This document shows, piece after piece, positions 1 to 7,530 of a stretch of DNA of 16,194 bases. The stretch lies in the NCBI GenBank assembly GCA_002404115.1, contig DHJB01000069.1, forward strand, positions 20,844 to 37,037. The letters run 5' to 3'. How positions within the stretch are numbered: position 1 is the stretch's first letter; every line of letters starts with the position of its first letter. The translations under genes were made by a program, and so were the position numbers. Source of the DNA: Microbacteriaceae bacterium UBA4731 (lineage in GTDB: Bacteria > Actinomycetota > Actinomycetes > Actinomycetales > Microbacteriaceae). Below the pieces are notes generated by a model, which saw only the letters and a program-made list of their open reading frames with translations, was not told the origin of the DNA and made no database searches.

Positions 1-1337
1 TCGGTGATCCAGCCGGTGTCGACGCTCGTCATCAGAATGCGGTCGGAGAGCATCTCCTTCGCACTGGTGCGAGTGAGCATGTTCAAGGCGGCCTTGGCCA
101 TGTTCGTGTGCGGGTGGCCCGGCCCCTTGTAGCCACGGCCGAAGACGCCCTCCATCGCGGAGACGTTGACGATGTAGGTGCGCCGGGCGCCGGATGCGGC
201 CATCGAGGCACGCAGGCGGCTGACCAGCAGGAACGGCGCTGTCGTGTTGCAGAGCTGCACCTCGAGCATCTCGAGCGGGTCGACATCCTGCACATTCGCG
301 GTCCAGCTGTTCACCTCGTGCAGGTCGGGCACCAGGCCGCCGGCATCGATGGCCGTGCCGGCCGCGAGACGCGCGAGCGACGAGGAACCGGGCGCCAGGG
401 CCAGGGCGGTCAGGTCGTCGGCGGTCAGCGCGTTCGCCGCGGAGGTGGCCGCGGCCAGGATCGGGTGGCTGGTGACGGACGCGGCGAGGGCGCTCGGGTG
501 CGCATCGTTCGTGTGCCCGAAAGTGACGAGCTCAGGGATCGTGCCCTCCGACAGCGGCGACGACTCCGCTTCAACCAGCAGCGAGTAAGAGCCGGGGGAG
601 CGGCGCACGGTCTGGGCCGCGTTGTTGATCAGGATGTCGAGGGGGCCGGCTTCAGCGACGGAGTCGGCGAGCCCGATCACCTGGGCAGGGTCGCGCAGGT
701 CGATGCCGACGATCCGCAGGCGGTGCAGCCAGTCGGCTGAGTCCGGCATGGCGCTGAAACGGCGCACCGCGTCGCGCGGGAACCGGGTCGTAATGGTGGT
801 GTGCGCGCCGTCGCGCAGCAGGCGGAGGGCGATGTACATTCCGATCTTCGCGCGGCCGCCGGTGAGCAGCGCGCGCTTGCCGGTGAGATCCGTGCGGGCG
901 TCCCGCTTCGCGTGGCTCATCGCCGCGCAGCTCGGGCAGAGCTGGTGGTAGAAGGCGTCGACGAGCGTGTAGCGCTCCTTGCAGATGTAGCAGGGGCGGG
1001 CCACGAGCAACTCGCCCGCCGAGGCCTTGCTCGTGCCGAGGCGCAACTGGGCGCCGATCGTTTCGTCGTCGATGCGGGTGGGAGCGCCGGTCGCGGTGGC
1101 GGCGATCACGTCACGGTCGGCATCCGCGATGGCCTGCCGCTTCTCCGAGCGGCGCACGACCTTCACCGACTTGAACATCTTGGCCGTCGCCTGGCGCACG
1201 GTCACGAAGTCGGGGTCCTCCGGGTCGATCGTGCTGAGCGCGGCCAGCACCCGCAGGGCAACCTCGAGGTCGGCCGGGTCGATGCTCGGGGTGGGCGCCG
1301 TCGACGGAACGGTCTCGGTCGAAGGCACAGTAGTCAT
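1..1337 (-). CDS. SDR-family oxidoreductase-like protein with N-terminal Cys4 motif (3' end outside window)
   Basis: An open frame runs from ATG 1337 off the left edge; 445 residues are visible. Residues ~1-120 are a non-SDR extension ending in a CxxC...CxxC pair (CYIC, then CPSC about 17 residues on), a likely zinc-binding knuckle. A Rossmann domain follows: TGGRAKIG replaces the usual TGxxxGIG nucleotide loop, and NNAAQT occupies the NNAG position. The active-site segment reads VNVSAMEG...HTNMAKAALNM. The Ser and the Lys are present, but the Tyr of YxxxK is Thr, so classical SDR catalysis is doubtful. As I recall, related long SDR proteins in actinobacteria and fungi share this HTNMAK segment; their substrate is unknown to me. 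The start is supported by a TAGAAT box 6 nt upstream (leaderless mRNA). Family call confident, function unknown. Confidence 0.85.
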   Translation of the reverse strand, partial: MTTVPSTETVPSTAPTPSIDPADLEVALRVLAALSTIDPEDPDFVTVRQATAKMFKSVKVVRRSEKRQAIADADRDVIAATATGAPTRIDDETIGAQLRLGTSKASAGELLVARPCYICKERYTLVDAFYHQLCPSCAAMSHAKRDARTDLTGKRALLTGGRAKIGMYIALRLLRDGAHTTITTRFPRDAVRRFSAMPDSADWLHRLRIVGIDLRDPAQVIGLADSVAEAGPLDILINNAAQTVRRSPGSYSLLVEAESSPLSEGTIPELVTFGHTNDAHPSALAASVTSHPILAAATSAANALTADDLTALALAPGSSSLARLAAGTAIDAGGLVPDLHEVNSWTANVQDVDPLEMLEVQLCNTTAPFLLVSRLRASMAASGARRTYIVNVSAMEGVFGRGYKGPGHPHTNMAKAALNMLTRTSAKEMLSDRILMTSVDTGWIT

Positions 1338-1343
1338 CCGTCA

Positions 1344-1349
1344 ATTCTA
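1344..1349 (-). promoter_or_regulatory. -10 box of a leaderless promoter for the SDR-like gene
   Basis: Read on the minus strand this is TAGAAT, followed by 6 nt and then the ATG at 1337. With the usual 6-8 nt from -10 to the transcription start, the mRNA would begin at or next to the A of ATG. No Shine-Dalgarno sequence is visible. No good -35 hexamer is seen. Confidence 0.5.
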
Positions 1350-1402
1350 CGGCGGCGCCCTGTGAAGCCCAGCCGAGCCTGCTTCGGCGGCCGGGTATGC
1401 AG

Positions 1403-1446
1403 AAACGGACATGTGTTGCCGGCGTACCGGCAACACATGTCCGTTT
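1403..1446 (-). terminator. Perfect 20-bp inverted repeat, terminator after proP
   Basis: The arms 1403-1422 and 1427-1446 are exact reverse complements around a 4-nt loop (CGTA). The hairpin starts 15 nt after the proP stop. There is no real U-tract on either strand, which is common for actinobacterial terminators. Each arm contains ACATGT, so the hairpin holds two copies of that 6-bp palindrome. Confidence 0.7.
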
Positions 1447-1461
1447 GAGCGACAGAGGTCG

Positions 1462-3033
1462 TTAGACCTTCGCGGGCTCAGCTTCCACGATGTCGACGGC
1501 GGAGGTAGCCGGTTCGTACGTGGCGTCGAACGGCATCTCGTCCATGTCCAGCACGGGGTTTTCGTCCTGGCTTGCGACGAGCTCGTGGGCCTCTTCGACC
1601 GACGCGACGCTCGGCATCGAGCCGAGCAGGGGGCGCTGGGCCGTCTCCTTCATGAAGTAGATGGTGACGGCTCCAATGGCGGATGTCCCCATCAGGTAGT
1701 AGGCGGGCGCCATGTCGTCACCGGAGGCCGCGATGAGGGCCGCAATGATGAACGGAGTCGTTCCTCCGAAGATCGCGACCGAGAAGTTGTAGGCGATGCC
1801 CATCGCTCCGTAACGGCTCTCCGTGGGGAACAGGGCCGGCAGCGCCGACGCAAGGTTGGCCACATAGAAGGTCACCGGGAAGGCGATCAATGCGAGGCCG
1901 AGCAGGGTCGTCCAGATGCCACCGATACCGATCAGGAGGAACGCCGGGATGGACAGGATGACGCCGCTGATGGCTCCGATCCAGAGCACCGGTCGGCGAC
2001 CGATCTTGTCCGACAGACGACCGGCCAGCGGAATGCAGAGGGACATGGCGACCAGGATCGGAATGGTCAGCAGCGTTCCGTGCAGCTCGTCGTAGCCCTT
2101 GTTGGCCGTGAGGTAGGTGGGCATGTACGAGGTGAGCGCATAGCCGAGCGTGTTGGCGGAGGCCACGAGGATCATGGCCAGCACGATTCCGCGCCAGTAC
2201 GCCTTGAAGATGGCAAAGGGGCCCTTGGGCGCAGTGTCGTCTACGGCCAGCGGGTTGCTCGCGGCAGCCTCTTTGGCGTCCAGGGTCGCCTGGAAGGTCG
2301 GCGATTCCTCGATCTTCATTCGGAAGTAGATGGCGATCAGGCCGAGGGGTCCGGCGATCAGGAACGGGATGCGCCAGCCCCAGTCCTCCATGACGGGCTG
2401 CCCCAGGGTGACCTGAAGCACGGAGACGAGGGCCGCACCGATAGCGAAGCCCAGGTAGCTGCCCATGTCGAGCAGGCTCGCGAAGAACCCGCGGCGATTG
2501 TCAGGGGCGTGCTCGCTGACGAAGGTGGTGGCACCGGCGTACTCGCCGCCGGTGGAGAAGCCCTGGACGACCTTGACGAACACCAACAGGGCCGCGGCCA
2601 ACATGCCGACCTGGGCGTACCCGGGCAGCAGGCCCACGGCGAAGGTGGAGAGCGCCATGAGGATGAGGGTCATGGACAAGACCTTCTGGCGGCCGATCTT
2701 GTCGCCGAGCCAGCCGAAGAACACGCCACCGAGGGGGCGGGCGATGAAGGTGGCTGCGAAGGTTCCCAGCAGGAACAGGGTCTGGACCGTCTTGTCGGCC
2801 TCCGGCAGGAACACCGGGCCCATCGTGGTGATCAGATAGCCGAACACCCCGACGTCGTACCATTCCATGGTGTTGCCGACGATGGTTCCGCCGATTGCTT
2901 TCTTCAGCCTGCCCCGGTCAACGACGTTGACATCTGACACCTTCAGGCGGCGCCGCAGGAGCGGCTTTTTGGTTTTCGCTGCGGTGCTTGTGGCACCCAA
3001 TCTGGACGTGTTGGTACTTTGCTCAATAGGCAT
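1462..3033 (-). CDS. proP: ProP-type MFS osmolyte:H+ symporter
   Basis: A 523-residue membrane protein of the metabolite:H+ symporter (MHS) group of the major facilitator superfamily. It very likely imports compatible solutes such as proline or glycine betaine with protons. Similarity to E. coli ProP runs end to end: GNTMEWYD at ~53-60, RPLGGVFFG, the loop 2-3 motif GDKIGRQ at ~110-116, QGFSTGGEY, DWGWRIPF, SDKIGRRP and APAYYLM, with about 12 hydrophobic spans. The N-terminus is cytosolic and basic. The C-terminal ~45 residues are acidic and lack the coiled coil used by E. coli ProP as an osmosensor. I chose ATG 3033 because GAGAGAAG lies just upstream; in-frame ATGs at 3057 and 3072 have no good SD. 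The gene stands alone, divergent from the DsbA-like gene. Exact substrate is inferred. Confidence 0.85.
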   Translation of the reverse strand: MPIEQSTNTSRLGATSTAAKTKKPLLRRRLKVSDVNVVDRGRLKKAIGGTIVGNTMEWYDVGVFGYLITTMGPVFLPEADKTVQTLFLLGTFAATFIARPLGGVFFGWLGDKIGRQKVLSMTLILMALSTFAVGLLPGYAQVGMLAAALLVFVKVVQGFSTGGEYAGATTFVSEHAPDNRRGFFASLLDMGSYLGFAIGAALVSVLQVTLGQPVMEDWGWRIPFLIAGPLGLIAIYFRMKIEESPTFQATLDAKEAAASNPLAVDDTAPKGPFAIFKAYWRGIVLAMILVASANTLGYALTSYMPTYLTANKGYDELHGTLLTIPILVAMSLCIPLAGRLSDKIGRRPVLWIGAISGVILSIPAFLLIGIGGIWTTLLGLALIAFPVTFYVANLASALPALFPTESRYGAMGIAYNFSVAIFGGTTPFIIAALIAASGDDMAPAYYLMGTSAIGAVTIYFMKETAQRPLLGSMPSVASVEEAHELVASQDENPVLDMDEMPFDATYEPATSAVDIVEAEPAKV

Positions 3034-3077
3034 ATGTGCTTCTCTCGTGGAGGTCATTTTGCATGAGACCAAGGTTT

Positions 3078-3129
3078 CCCGTTTTCGGGCAAGTTGACTA
3101 TTTTAGCCGATGACGGGCGAAGACGTCAT
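3078..3129 (-). promoter_or_regulatory. proP promoter and 5' UTR hairpin
   Basis: On the minus strand TAAAAT (3105-3100) is a good -10. ATGACG (3129-3124) is a fair -35, 18 bp away. Transcription would start near 3093, leaving a ~60-nt leader before ATG 3033. The leader opens with a small CCCG-AAAA-CGGG hairpin at about 3078-3089. No regulator site is recognised. Confidence 0.5.
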
Positions 3130-3175
3130 TCGTCGCACCGATTGGACGGCCGCGGAAGCGCCCGAAAATGCCCCC

Positions 3176-3181
3176 TAGACT
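3176..3181 (+). promoter_or_regulatory. -10 box of a leaderless promoter for the DsbA-family gene
   Basis: TAGACT is followed by 7 nt (gggaatt) and then ATG 3189. There is no SD-like purine tract at the right distance, so a leaderless transcript is the simplest reading. This also favours ATG 3189 over the in-frame ATG at 3168, which would lie upstream of the -10 box. Confidence 0.5.
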
Positions 3182-3188
3182 GGGAATT

Positions 3189-3788
3189 ATGGCTGATTCC
3201 GTTGATTTCTGGTTTGATCCCTCGTGCCCCTGGGCCTGGATGACTTCCCGCTGGGTGGAGGAGGTCGCCAGGCTCCGTGACCTCGACGTCACGTGGCACG
3301 TGATGAGCCTCGCCGTGCTCAACGAAGACCAGGACGTCAGCGACGAATATGCGGCGTTCCCGCGCGCGCTCCGGTACACCCGGCTCGTGCAGGCGGCCCA
3401 GGAACTGCACGGCCAGGAGATGGTCAAGTCGCTCTACGACGCGCTCGGAACGCGCATCCATCCCGGCGGCAACTCCGAGCCGGACGAGGTCATCCCGGCG
3501 GCGCTCGCCGAGGTGGGTCTGCCGGCCGAGTTCGCCGTGTGGGCCGACAGCGAGGCCTACGACTCCGAGATGCGCGCCAGCCACTTTGACGGCATCAACC
3601 GGGTCGGGCAGGACGTCGGTACCCCCGTCATCTCCGTCAACGGCGTGTCATTCTTCGGCCCGGTCATTTCGCCGGCTCCCAAGGGAGACCAGGCGCTCGC
3701 GTTGTGGGACGGCGTGGTGGCCGCGGCCGGCTTCGACGGGTTCTTCGAGATGAAGCGCACCCGTACGCGCGGGCCGATCTTCGACTGA
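3189..3788 (+). CDS. DsbA-family protein, mycothiol-dependent nitroreductase (Rv2466c) type
   Basis: A 199-residue thioredoxin-fold protein with an inserted helical domain, matching Rv2466c of M. tuberculosis over its whole length. Shared segments include the active-site region DP.CPW.W.TSRW, HVMSLA.LNE, HFDGINRVGQDVGTP, VNGV.FFGPV and the C-terminal FFE(M/L)KRTRT. Rv2466c is a cytosolic mycothiol-dependent reductase linked to oxidative stress and nitro-prodrug activation. Here the motif is CPWA (Cys13, Ala16), so the resolving Cys is absent. That suits a monothiol mechanism with mycothiol as partner. The gene is 46 nt upstream of rpiB but rpiB has its own -10. The DsbA-like/rpiB/nei order is as in mycobacteria. 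Confidence 0.88.
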   Translation: MADSVDFWFDPSCPWAWMTSRWVEEVARLRDLDVTWHVMSLAVLNEDQDVSDEYAAFPRALRYTRLVQAAQELHGQEMVKSLYDALGTRIHPGGNSEPDEVIPAALAEVGLPAEFAVWADSEAYDSEMRASHFDGINRVGQDVGTPVISVNGVSFFGPVISPAPKGDQALALWDGVVAAAGFDGFFEMKRTRTRGPIFD

Positions 3789-3822
3789 GCGCAATCTGAC
3801 GCCCGAGCGTCCCGGAACTAAA

Positions 3823-3828
3823 TAGAAT
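3823..3828 (+). promoter_or_regulatory. -10 box of a leaderless promoter for rpiB
   Basis: TAGAAT is followed by 6 nt (gcccct) and the rpiB ATG at 3835. The arrangement is the same as at the SDR-like gene on the other strand, and no SD is present. rpiB may still also be read through from the upstream gene. Confidence 0.5.
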
Positions 3829-3834
3829 GCCCCT

Positions 3835-4323
3835 ATGCGCATCCACATCGCCACTGACCATGCCGGTCTGGATTTCAGCCACCACCTGATCGTTCACCTC
3901 ACGGCGGCCGGCCACGAGGTTGTCAACCACGGGCCCAAGAGCTACGACGCGTTCGACGACTACCCCGCATTCTGCATCAACGCGGCGAAGGCCGTGGTGA
4001 ACGACCAGGCCGAGGGGATCCAGGCGCTGGGCATCGTCTTCGGTGGGTCGGGCAACGGCGAGCAGATCGCTGCCAACAAGGTGCAGGGCGCGCGCGCGGC
4101 CCTGGTCTGGAACCTCAGCACGGCCAGGCTCGCCCGCGAACACAACGACGCCAACGTCATCTCGATCGGCGCCAGGCAGCACACGATTGAAGACGCCACC
4201 GACTTCATCGACGCGTTCATCAACGAGCCGTTCTCCGAAGAGGAACGGCATGTTCGCCGCATCGCGCAGCTCTTCGAATACGAGTCCACCGGCCACATCG
4301 ACGGCAAAGGCGTCGTGCGCTAA
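3835..4323 (+). CDS. rpiB: Ribose-5-phosphate isomerase B
   Basis: A 162-residue cytosolic isomerase interconverting ribose 5-phosphate and ribulose 5-phosphate in the pentose phosphate pathway. It has the RpiB/LacAB fold signatures: ATDHAG near the N-terminus, DDYPAFC at ~41-47, and GGSGNGEQIAANK at ~70-82. In the last segment the enzymes of E. coli and many bacteria use a Cys as catalytic base. Actinobacterial RpiB uses Glu (Glu75 in M. tuberculosis), and Glu76 here fits that subclass. AREHN and GAR complete the phosphate and substrate site. Length is normal. The stop is 2 nt from the next start (nei), which implies translational coupling. Confidence 0.96.
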   Translation: MRIHIATDHAGLDFSHHLIVHLTAAGHEVVNHGPKSYDAFDDYPAFCINAAKAVVNDQAEGIQALGIVFGGSGNGEQIAANKVQGARAALVWNLSTARLAREHNDANVISIGARQHTIEDATDFIDAFINEPFSEEERHVRRIAQLFEYESTGHIDGKGVVR

Positions 4324-4325
4324 CC

Positions 4326-5315
4326 GTGCCTGAGGGTCACTCCGTCCATCGCATCACGCGCCAGTTCGCGCGCAATTTCGTCGGGAAACGCGTTCACGTG
4401 TCCTCGCCGCAGGGGCGATTCGCGGCCGGCGCGGCGCTGATCGACGGGCACCTGATGACGGATGCCCGCGCGGTCGGCAAGCAGATGTTCCTGGAGTTCG
4501 ACAACGGGCGCTGGCTGCGGGTGCACCTCGGCATGTACGGTGCATGGGACTTCGCCGGCGACATCCTGATGGATGCGACGATCGCGTCGGCCAACGGCCG
4601 GATGGGCCAGACCAACCAACGCGGCACCGACCTCGATGCCGCGGTGCTGGACTCGGCCGGCGAGAACTCGATGCACAGCATCGGCGCTCCCCGCCGCACC
4701 CGGGTGCGGATGGCCGAGCAGGAGAAGGAACTCGGCGCGGTCGACGTCTTCCCGCCGGAGCCGGTGGGCCAGGTGCGGGTTCGGATGCTCACCGACACGG
4801 TGTCGGCGGACCTCCGAGGACCGACCGCCTGCGAGGTGCTCGACCAGGGCCAGGTGGCCGCCGTGATCGCGAAGCTCGGACCGGATCCGCAGCTCGACCA
4901 CAGCAAGGCCGCCGAGGACCGCTTCGAGAGCGCCGTGCGTCGGAAGCCCGCCCCGATCGGCCAGCTGCTGATGGACCAGACCGTCGTGGCCGGCATCGGG
5001 AACGTGTACCGGGCCGAGTTGCTGTTCCGGGCACGTATCAACCCACATGCCCCCGGAAAGTCGCTGAGCGAAGAATCCGTGCGCGCGCTCTGGCAGGACT
5101 GGGCGCACCTGCTCGCGATCGGCGTGCAGACTGGACAGATGATGACCATGGACGACCTCGACCACGGCGGCTTCGTCCTGGCGATGAAGAACCGGGCCGA
5201 CCGGCACTGGGTCTACAAGCGCGAGGGACTGCCCTGCCGGGTCTGCGGCACGCACATCGTCCTCGAGGAGATGGGTGCCCGCAAGCTCTATTGGTGCCCG
5301 TCCTGCCAGGCCTGA
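4326..5315 (+). CDS. nei: Fpg/Nei-family DNA glycosylase/AP lyase (endonuclease VIII type)
   Basis: A 329-residue base-excision repair enzyme that removes oxidised bases and cleaves the abasic site. The GTG start gives MPEGHS: Pro2 is the nucleophile after Met removal and Glu3 its partner. Lys52 (VGKQMFLEF) is the catalytic Lys of the beta-loop. A helix-two-turn-helix segment (PIGQLLMDQ...GIGNVYRAE) follows. The protein ends in a standard zinc finger, Cys304, Cys307, Cys324, Cys327, with Arg319 before the last pair. PEGHS fits Nei better than Fpg/MutM. By position it corresponds to Rv2464c (Nei1). It is longer than E. coli Nei (263 aa) owing to extra residues ~78-120. The start is 2 nt after the rpiB stop. 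Confidence 0.92.
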   Translation: MPEGHSVHRITRQFARNFVGKRVHVSSPQGRFAAGAALIDGHLMTDARAVGKQMFLEFDNGRWLRVHLGMYGAWDFAGDILMDATIASANGRMGQTNQRGTDLDAAVLDSAGENSMHSIGAPRRTRVRMAEQEKELGAVDVFPPEPVGQVRVRMLTDTVSADLRGPTACEVLDQGQVAAVIAKLGPDPQLDHSKAAEDRFESAVRRKPAPIGQLLMDQTVVAGIGNVYRAELLFRARINPHAPGKSLSEESVRALWQDWAHLLAIGVQTGQMMTMDDLDHGGFVLAMKNRADRHWVYKREGLPCRVCGTHIVLEEMGARKLYWCPSCQA

Positions 5316-5340
5316 CCGATCGATAGGGAGACCAGAACCG

Positions 5341-5976
5341 ATGAGACAGAACCCCAGTTTCGCGCTTGCCGAGCGCGCCGAGATCAAGCGCCTCGTGCGG
5401 GAACACCCGTGGGCGATCGTGGTCAGCCACACCTCGAACGGTGAGCTCGTGGCCTCGCACTATCCGGTCATCCTCGACGAGTCGACCGAGGAGATCGTGT
5501 TGCTCGGCCACGTCGGCCGGCCCGACGAACAGCTGCATGAACTCGGCCAGCACGAACTCGTGGTGATCATCCAGGGTCCGCACGGGTACATTTCGCCCGG
5601 TTGGTACGACGCCCGGCCGGCCGTGCCCACCTGGAACTTCGTCACCGCCCACCTCTACGGAACCCCGGAGCTGCTCAGCGACGAGGAGAACCTGCGGGTT
5701 CTGGGCCTGCTCGTCGACCGGTTCGAGGAACGGATGCCCGAGCCGCGCCGCATGAACGGCACGCCGGAGAACGCGGACTACGCCGCACGCATCGTGACCG
5801 GCACGGTCGGATTCCGGCTGAGGGTCACGCGACTGGTGGCGAAGGACAAGATGAGCCAGAACAAGCCGGCGGAAACCGTCGAACGCATCATCGCCGAGCT
5901 CGAGGGCGACGGGCCCTACGCGAGCCAGGCGCTCGCGAACGAAATGCGCCGCGCCAACGACCGGCCGAGCCTGTGA
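5341..5976 (+). CDS. paiB: PaiB-family FMN-binding split-barrel protein
   Basis: A 211-residue protein of the PaiB family, described in Bacillus subtilis as a negative regulator of sporulation and protease genes. The fold is a flavin-reductase-like split barrel, so an FMN or heme ligand is likely. Visible family segments: SHYPVILDE, LLGHVGRPDEQ, VVIIQGPHGYISPGWY, VPTWNFVTAHLYG and KMSQNKPAETVE. A GGGAGA tract sits about 10 nt before ATG 5341, which sets the start. Upstream nei ends 25 nt before; downstream the stop overlaps the GTG of the amidohydrolase by 4 nt. No PaiA acetyltransferase partner is present in the window. The regulatory role is carried over from the family name and not shown here. 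Confidence 0.88.
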   Translation: MRQNPSFALAERAEIKRLVREHPWAIVVSHTSNGELVASHYPVILDESTEEIVLLGHVGRPDEQLHELGQHELVVIIQGPHGYISPGWYDARPAVPTWNFVTAHLYGTPELLSDEENLRVLGLLVDRFEERMPEPRRMNGTPENADYAARIVTGTVGFRLRVTRLVAKDKMSQNKPAETVERIIAELEGDGPYASQALANEMRRANDRPSL

Positions 5977-7478
5977 CGCTGCTCCTGCGCGGCGGCCGCC
6001 TGCCCGGCAGCGACGATGTCGTTGACGTCGAAATCGTCGACGGAAGGATACGCCGGATCGGCTACGTCTCCCCGTCTGCGTTGTCGCCTTCCGCTTCCTC
6101 CGCTTCCTCCGCGTCCTCCTCGGCCGACGCGACGGTCAACCTCGACGGCCGCTGGCTGATCCCCGGCCTCTGGGACAATCACGTGCACTTCAGCCAGTGG
6201 GCCCAGACGGCCCGCCGGCTCGACCTGTCGGCGGCGGCGTCAGCGGCCGAGGCCGCTGCGCTGGTCGGCGCCCGCGCGTCGGAACTGCCGCTGGGTGAAG
6301 ACCTGGTCGGGTTCGGCTTCCGGGATGGCTTGTGGCCCGATGCTCCCGGCCGCGCCGTGCTCGACGCCGTGTCCGGCAGCGTTCCCGTCGTGCTGGTCAG
6401 CGGCGACCTGCACAGCTGCTGGCTGAACTCAGCGGCCCTGGCCCGGCACGGATTCCCGGACCACCCCACGGGGCTGCTCCGCGAGGAGGACTGCTTCCTC
6501 GTCGTGAGGGCCATCGACACGGTCGCAGACGAGGTGCTGGATGCATGGGCCGACGTGGCCGCGCGCGCGGCGGCATCCCGCGGCGTCGTCGGGATCGTCG
6601 ACCTCGAGATGAACTGGAACCTCGATGTCTGGCGGCGCCGCATGGCGGCGGGCACCGATGCTCTCCGGGTCTCCTGTGGCATCTACAGCCAGGACCTGGA
6701 TCGGGCGATCGGCCTCGGGCTGCGGTCCGGCGACGTGGTGGACGGCACCGGGGGACTGCTCACCGTCGGCCCGTTCAAGGTCATCATCGACGGCTCGCTC
6801 AACACGCGCACGGCGTACTGCTTCGACGAGTACCCCGGCCTCGAAGGTCTCCCCGGGTCACATGGGCTGTTGACCGTGCCGCAGGACCAGCTGCTCTCGC
6901 GCATGCGCCTGGCCGCCGAGGCCGGCATCCGTCCAGCCGTGCACGCCATCGGCGACCACGCCAACAGCCTCGCCCTCGACGCGTTCGAGGAACTCGGCTG
7001 CACCGGAAGCATCGAGCACGCCCAGATGCTCTCCCCGGCGGACATCCCCCGGTTCGCGCGACTTGGCGTCGTCGCGAGCGTGCAGCCCGAACACGCCATG
7101 GACGACCGGGACGTCGCCGACCGCTACTGGGCCGGCCGCACCGGCCAGGCGTTCGTGCTCGCCGGCCTCCTGGCGGCCGGCGCCGAACTCGCGCTTGGCT
7201 CCGACGCCCCGGTCGCCCCGCTCGACCCGTGGGTCAGCATGGCCGCCGCCGTCGGGCGAACGAGGGATGGCCGGGAGGCCTGGCGCCCCGAACAGTCGAT
7301 CCCTCGGCAGGCCGCCCTGGCCGCATCGGCGCGCGGGCGGCACTCGCTCGCCGTGGGGGATGTCGCCGACATCGCGGTCTGCGAGATCGACCCGTTCGTC
7401 GCATCCGTCGACGACCTCAGACGAATGCCCGTGGCCGCGACCCTGCTCTCCGGACGCTTCACGCACAACACCCTCTGA
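5973..7478 (+). CDS. YtcJ-type amidohydrolase (amidohydrolase 3 family)
   Basis: A 501-residue metal-dependent hydrolase. Metal and catalytic residues are in place: HxH at His70/His72 (DNHVHF), Lys269 in FKVIIDGSLNTRTAY, His324 (AVHAIGDH), His349 (IEHAQ) and Asp411 (GSDAP). The small beta-sandwich formed by both ends is present: LLLRGGRLPG...VEIVDGRI at the start and VGDVADIAV near the end. YtcJ relatives act on N-substituted formamides or other amides, and the substrate cannot be read from sequence. The GTG start overlaps the paiB stop as GTGA, so expression depends on paiB translation. A Ser/Ala-rich low-complexity stretch (~residues 31-52) sits in the N-terminal sandwich. The frame stays open upstream to 5601 only as a shadow of paiB. 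Confidence 0.88.
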   Translation: MTLLLRGGRLPGSDDVVDVEIVDGRIRRIGYVSPSALSPSASSASSASSSADATVNLDGRWLIPGLWDNHVHFSQWAQTARRLDLSAAASAAEAAALVGARASELPLGEDLVGFGFRDGLWPDAPGRAVLDAVSGSVPVVLVSGDLHSCWLNSAALARHGFPDHPTGLLREEDCFLVVRAIDTVADEVLDAWADVAARAAASRGVVGIVDLEMNWNLDVWRRRMAAGTDALRVSCGIYSQDLDRAIGLGLRSGDVVDGTGGLLTVGPFKVIIDGSLNTRTAYCFDEYPGLEGLPGSHGLLTVPQDQLLSRMRLAAEAGIRPAVHAIGDHANSLALDAFEELGCTGSIEHAQMLSPADIPRFARLGVVASVQPEHAMDDRDVADRYWAGRTGQAFVLAGLLAAGAELALGSDAPVAPLDPWVSMAAAVGRTRDGREAWRPEQSIPRQAALAASARGRHSLAVGDVADIAVCEIDPFVASVDDLRRMPVAATLLSGRFTHNTL

Positions 7479-7514
7479 CCCCTGACCTCTGACCCCTGAC
7501 CCTGACCCCTGATC
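7474..7514. repeat. Short tandem repeat, 14-bp unit, three copies
   Basis: The unit TCTGACCCCTGACC occurs exactly at 7474-7487 and 7488-7501, then as a 13-nt variant at 7502-7514. The first copy contains the amidohydrolase stop codon. The array puts TGA into several frames just after the gene. Confidence 0.8.
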
Positions 7515-7530
7515 CCCATCCCGCCGCGCC

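Noticed and set aside
1411..2937. A 508-codon plus-strand open frame antisense to proP
   Set aside because: It is very polar (His, Arg, Gly, Gln, Glu, Asp rich) with no domain, and overlaps the clear membrane protein on the other strand. High GC keeps antisense frames open.
4320..5432. A 370-codon minus-strand frame across nei
   Set aside because: It is antisense to a gene with all catalytic residues, and its product shows no recognisable fold.
5601..5972. Extending the amidohydrolase upstream to 5601
   Set aside because: That stretch is the shadow of paiB. The GTG at 5973 overlaps the paiB stop in the usual coupled manner, and the family N-terminus begins there.
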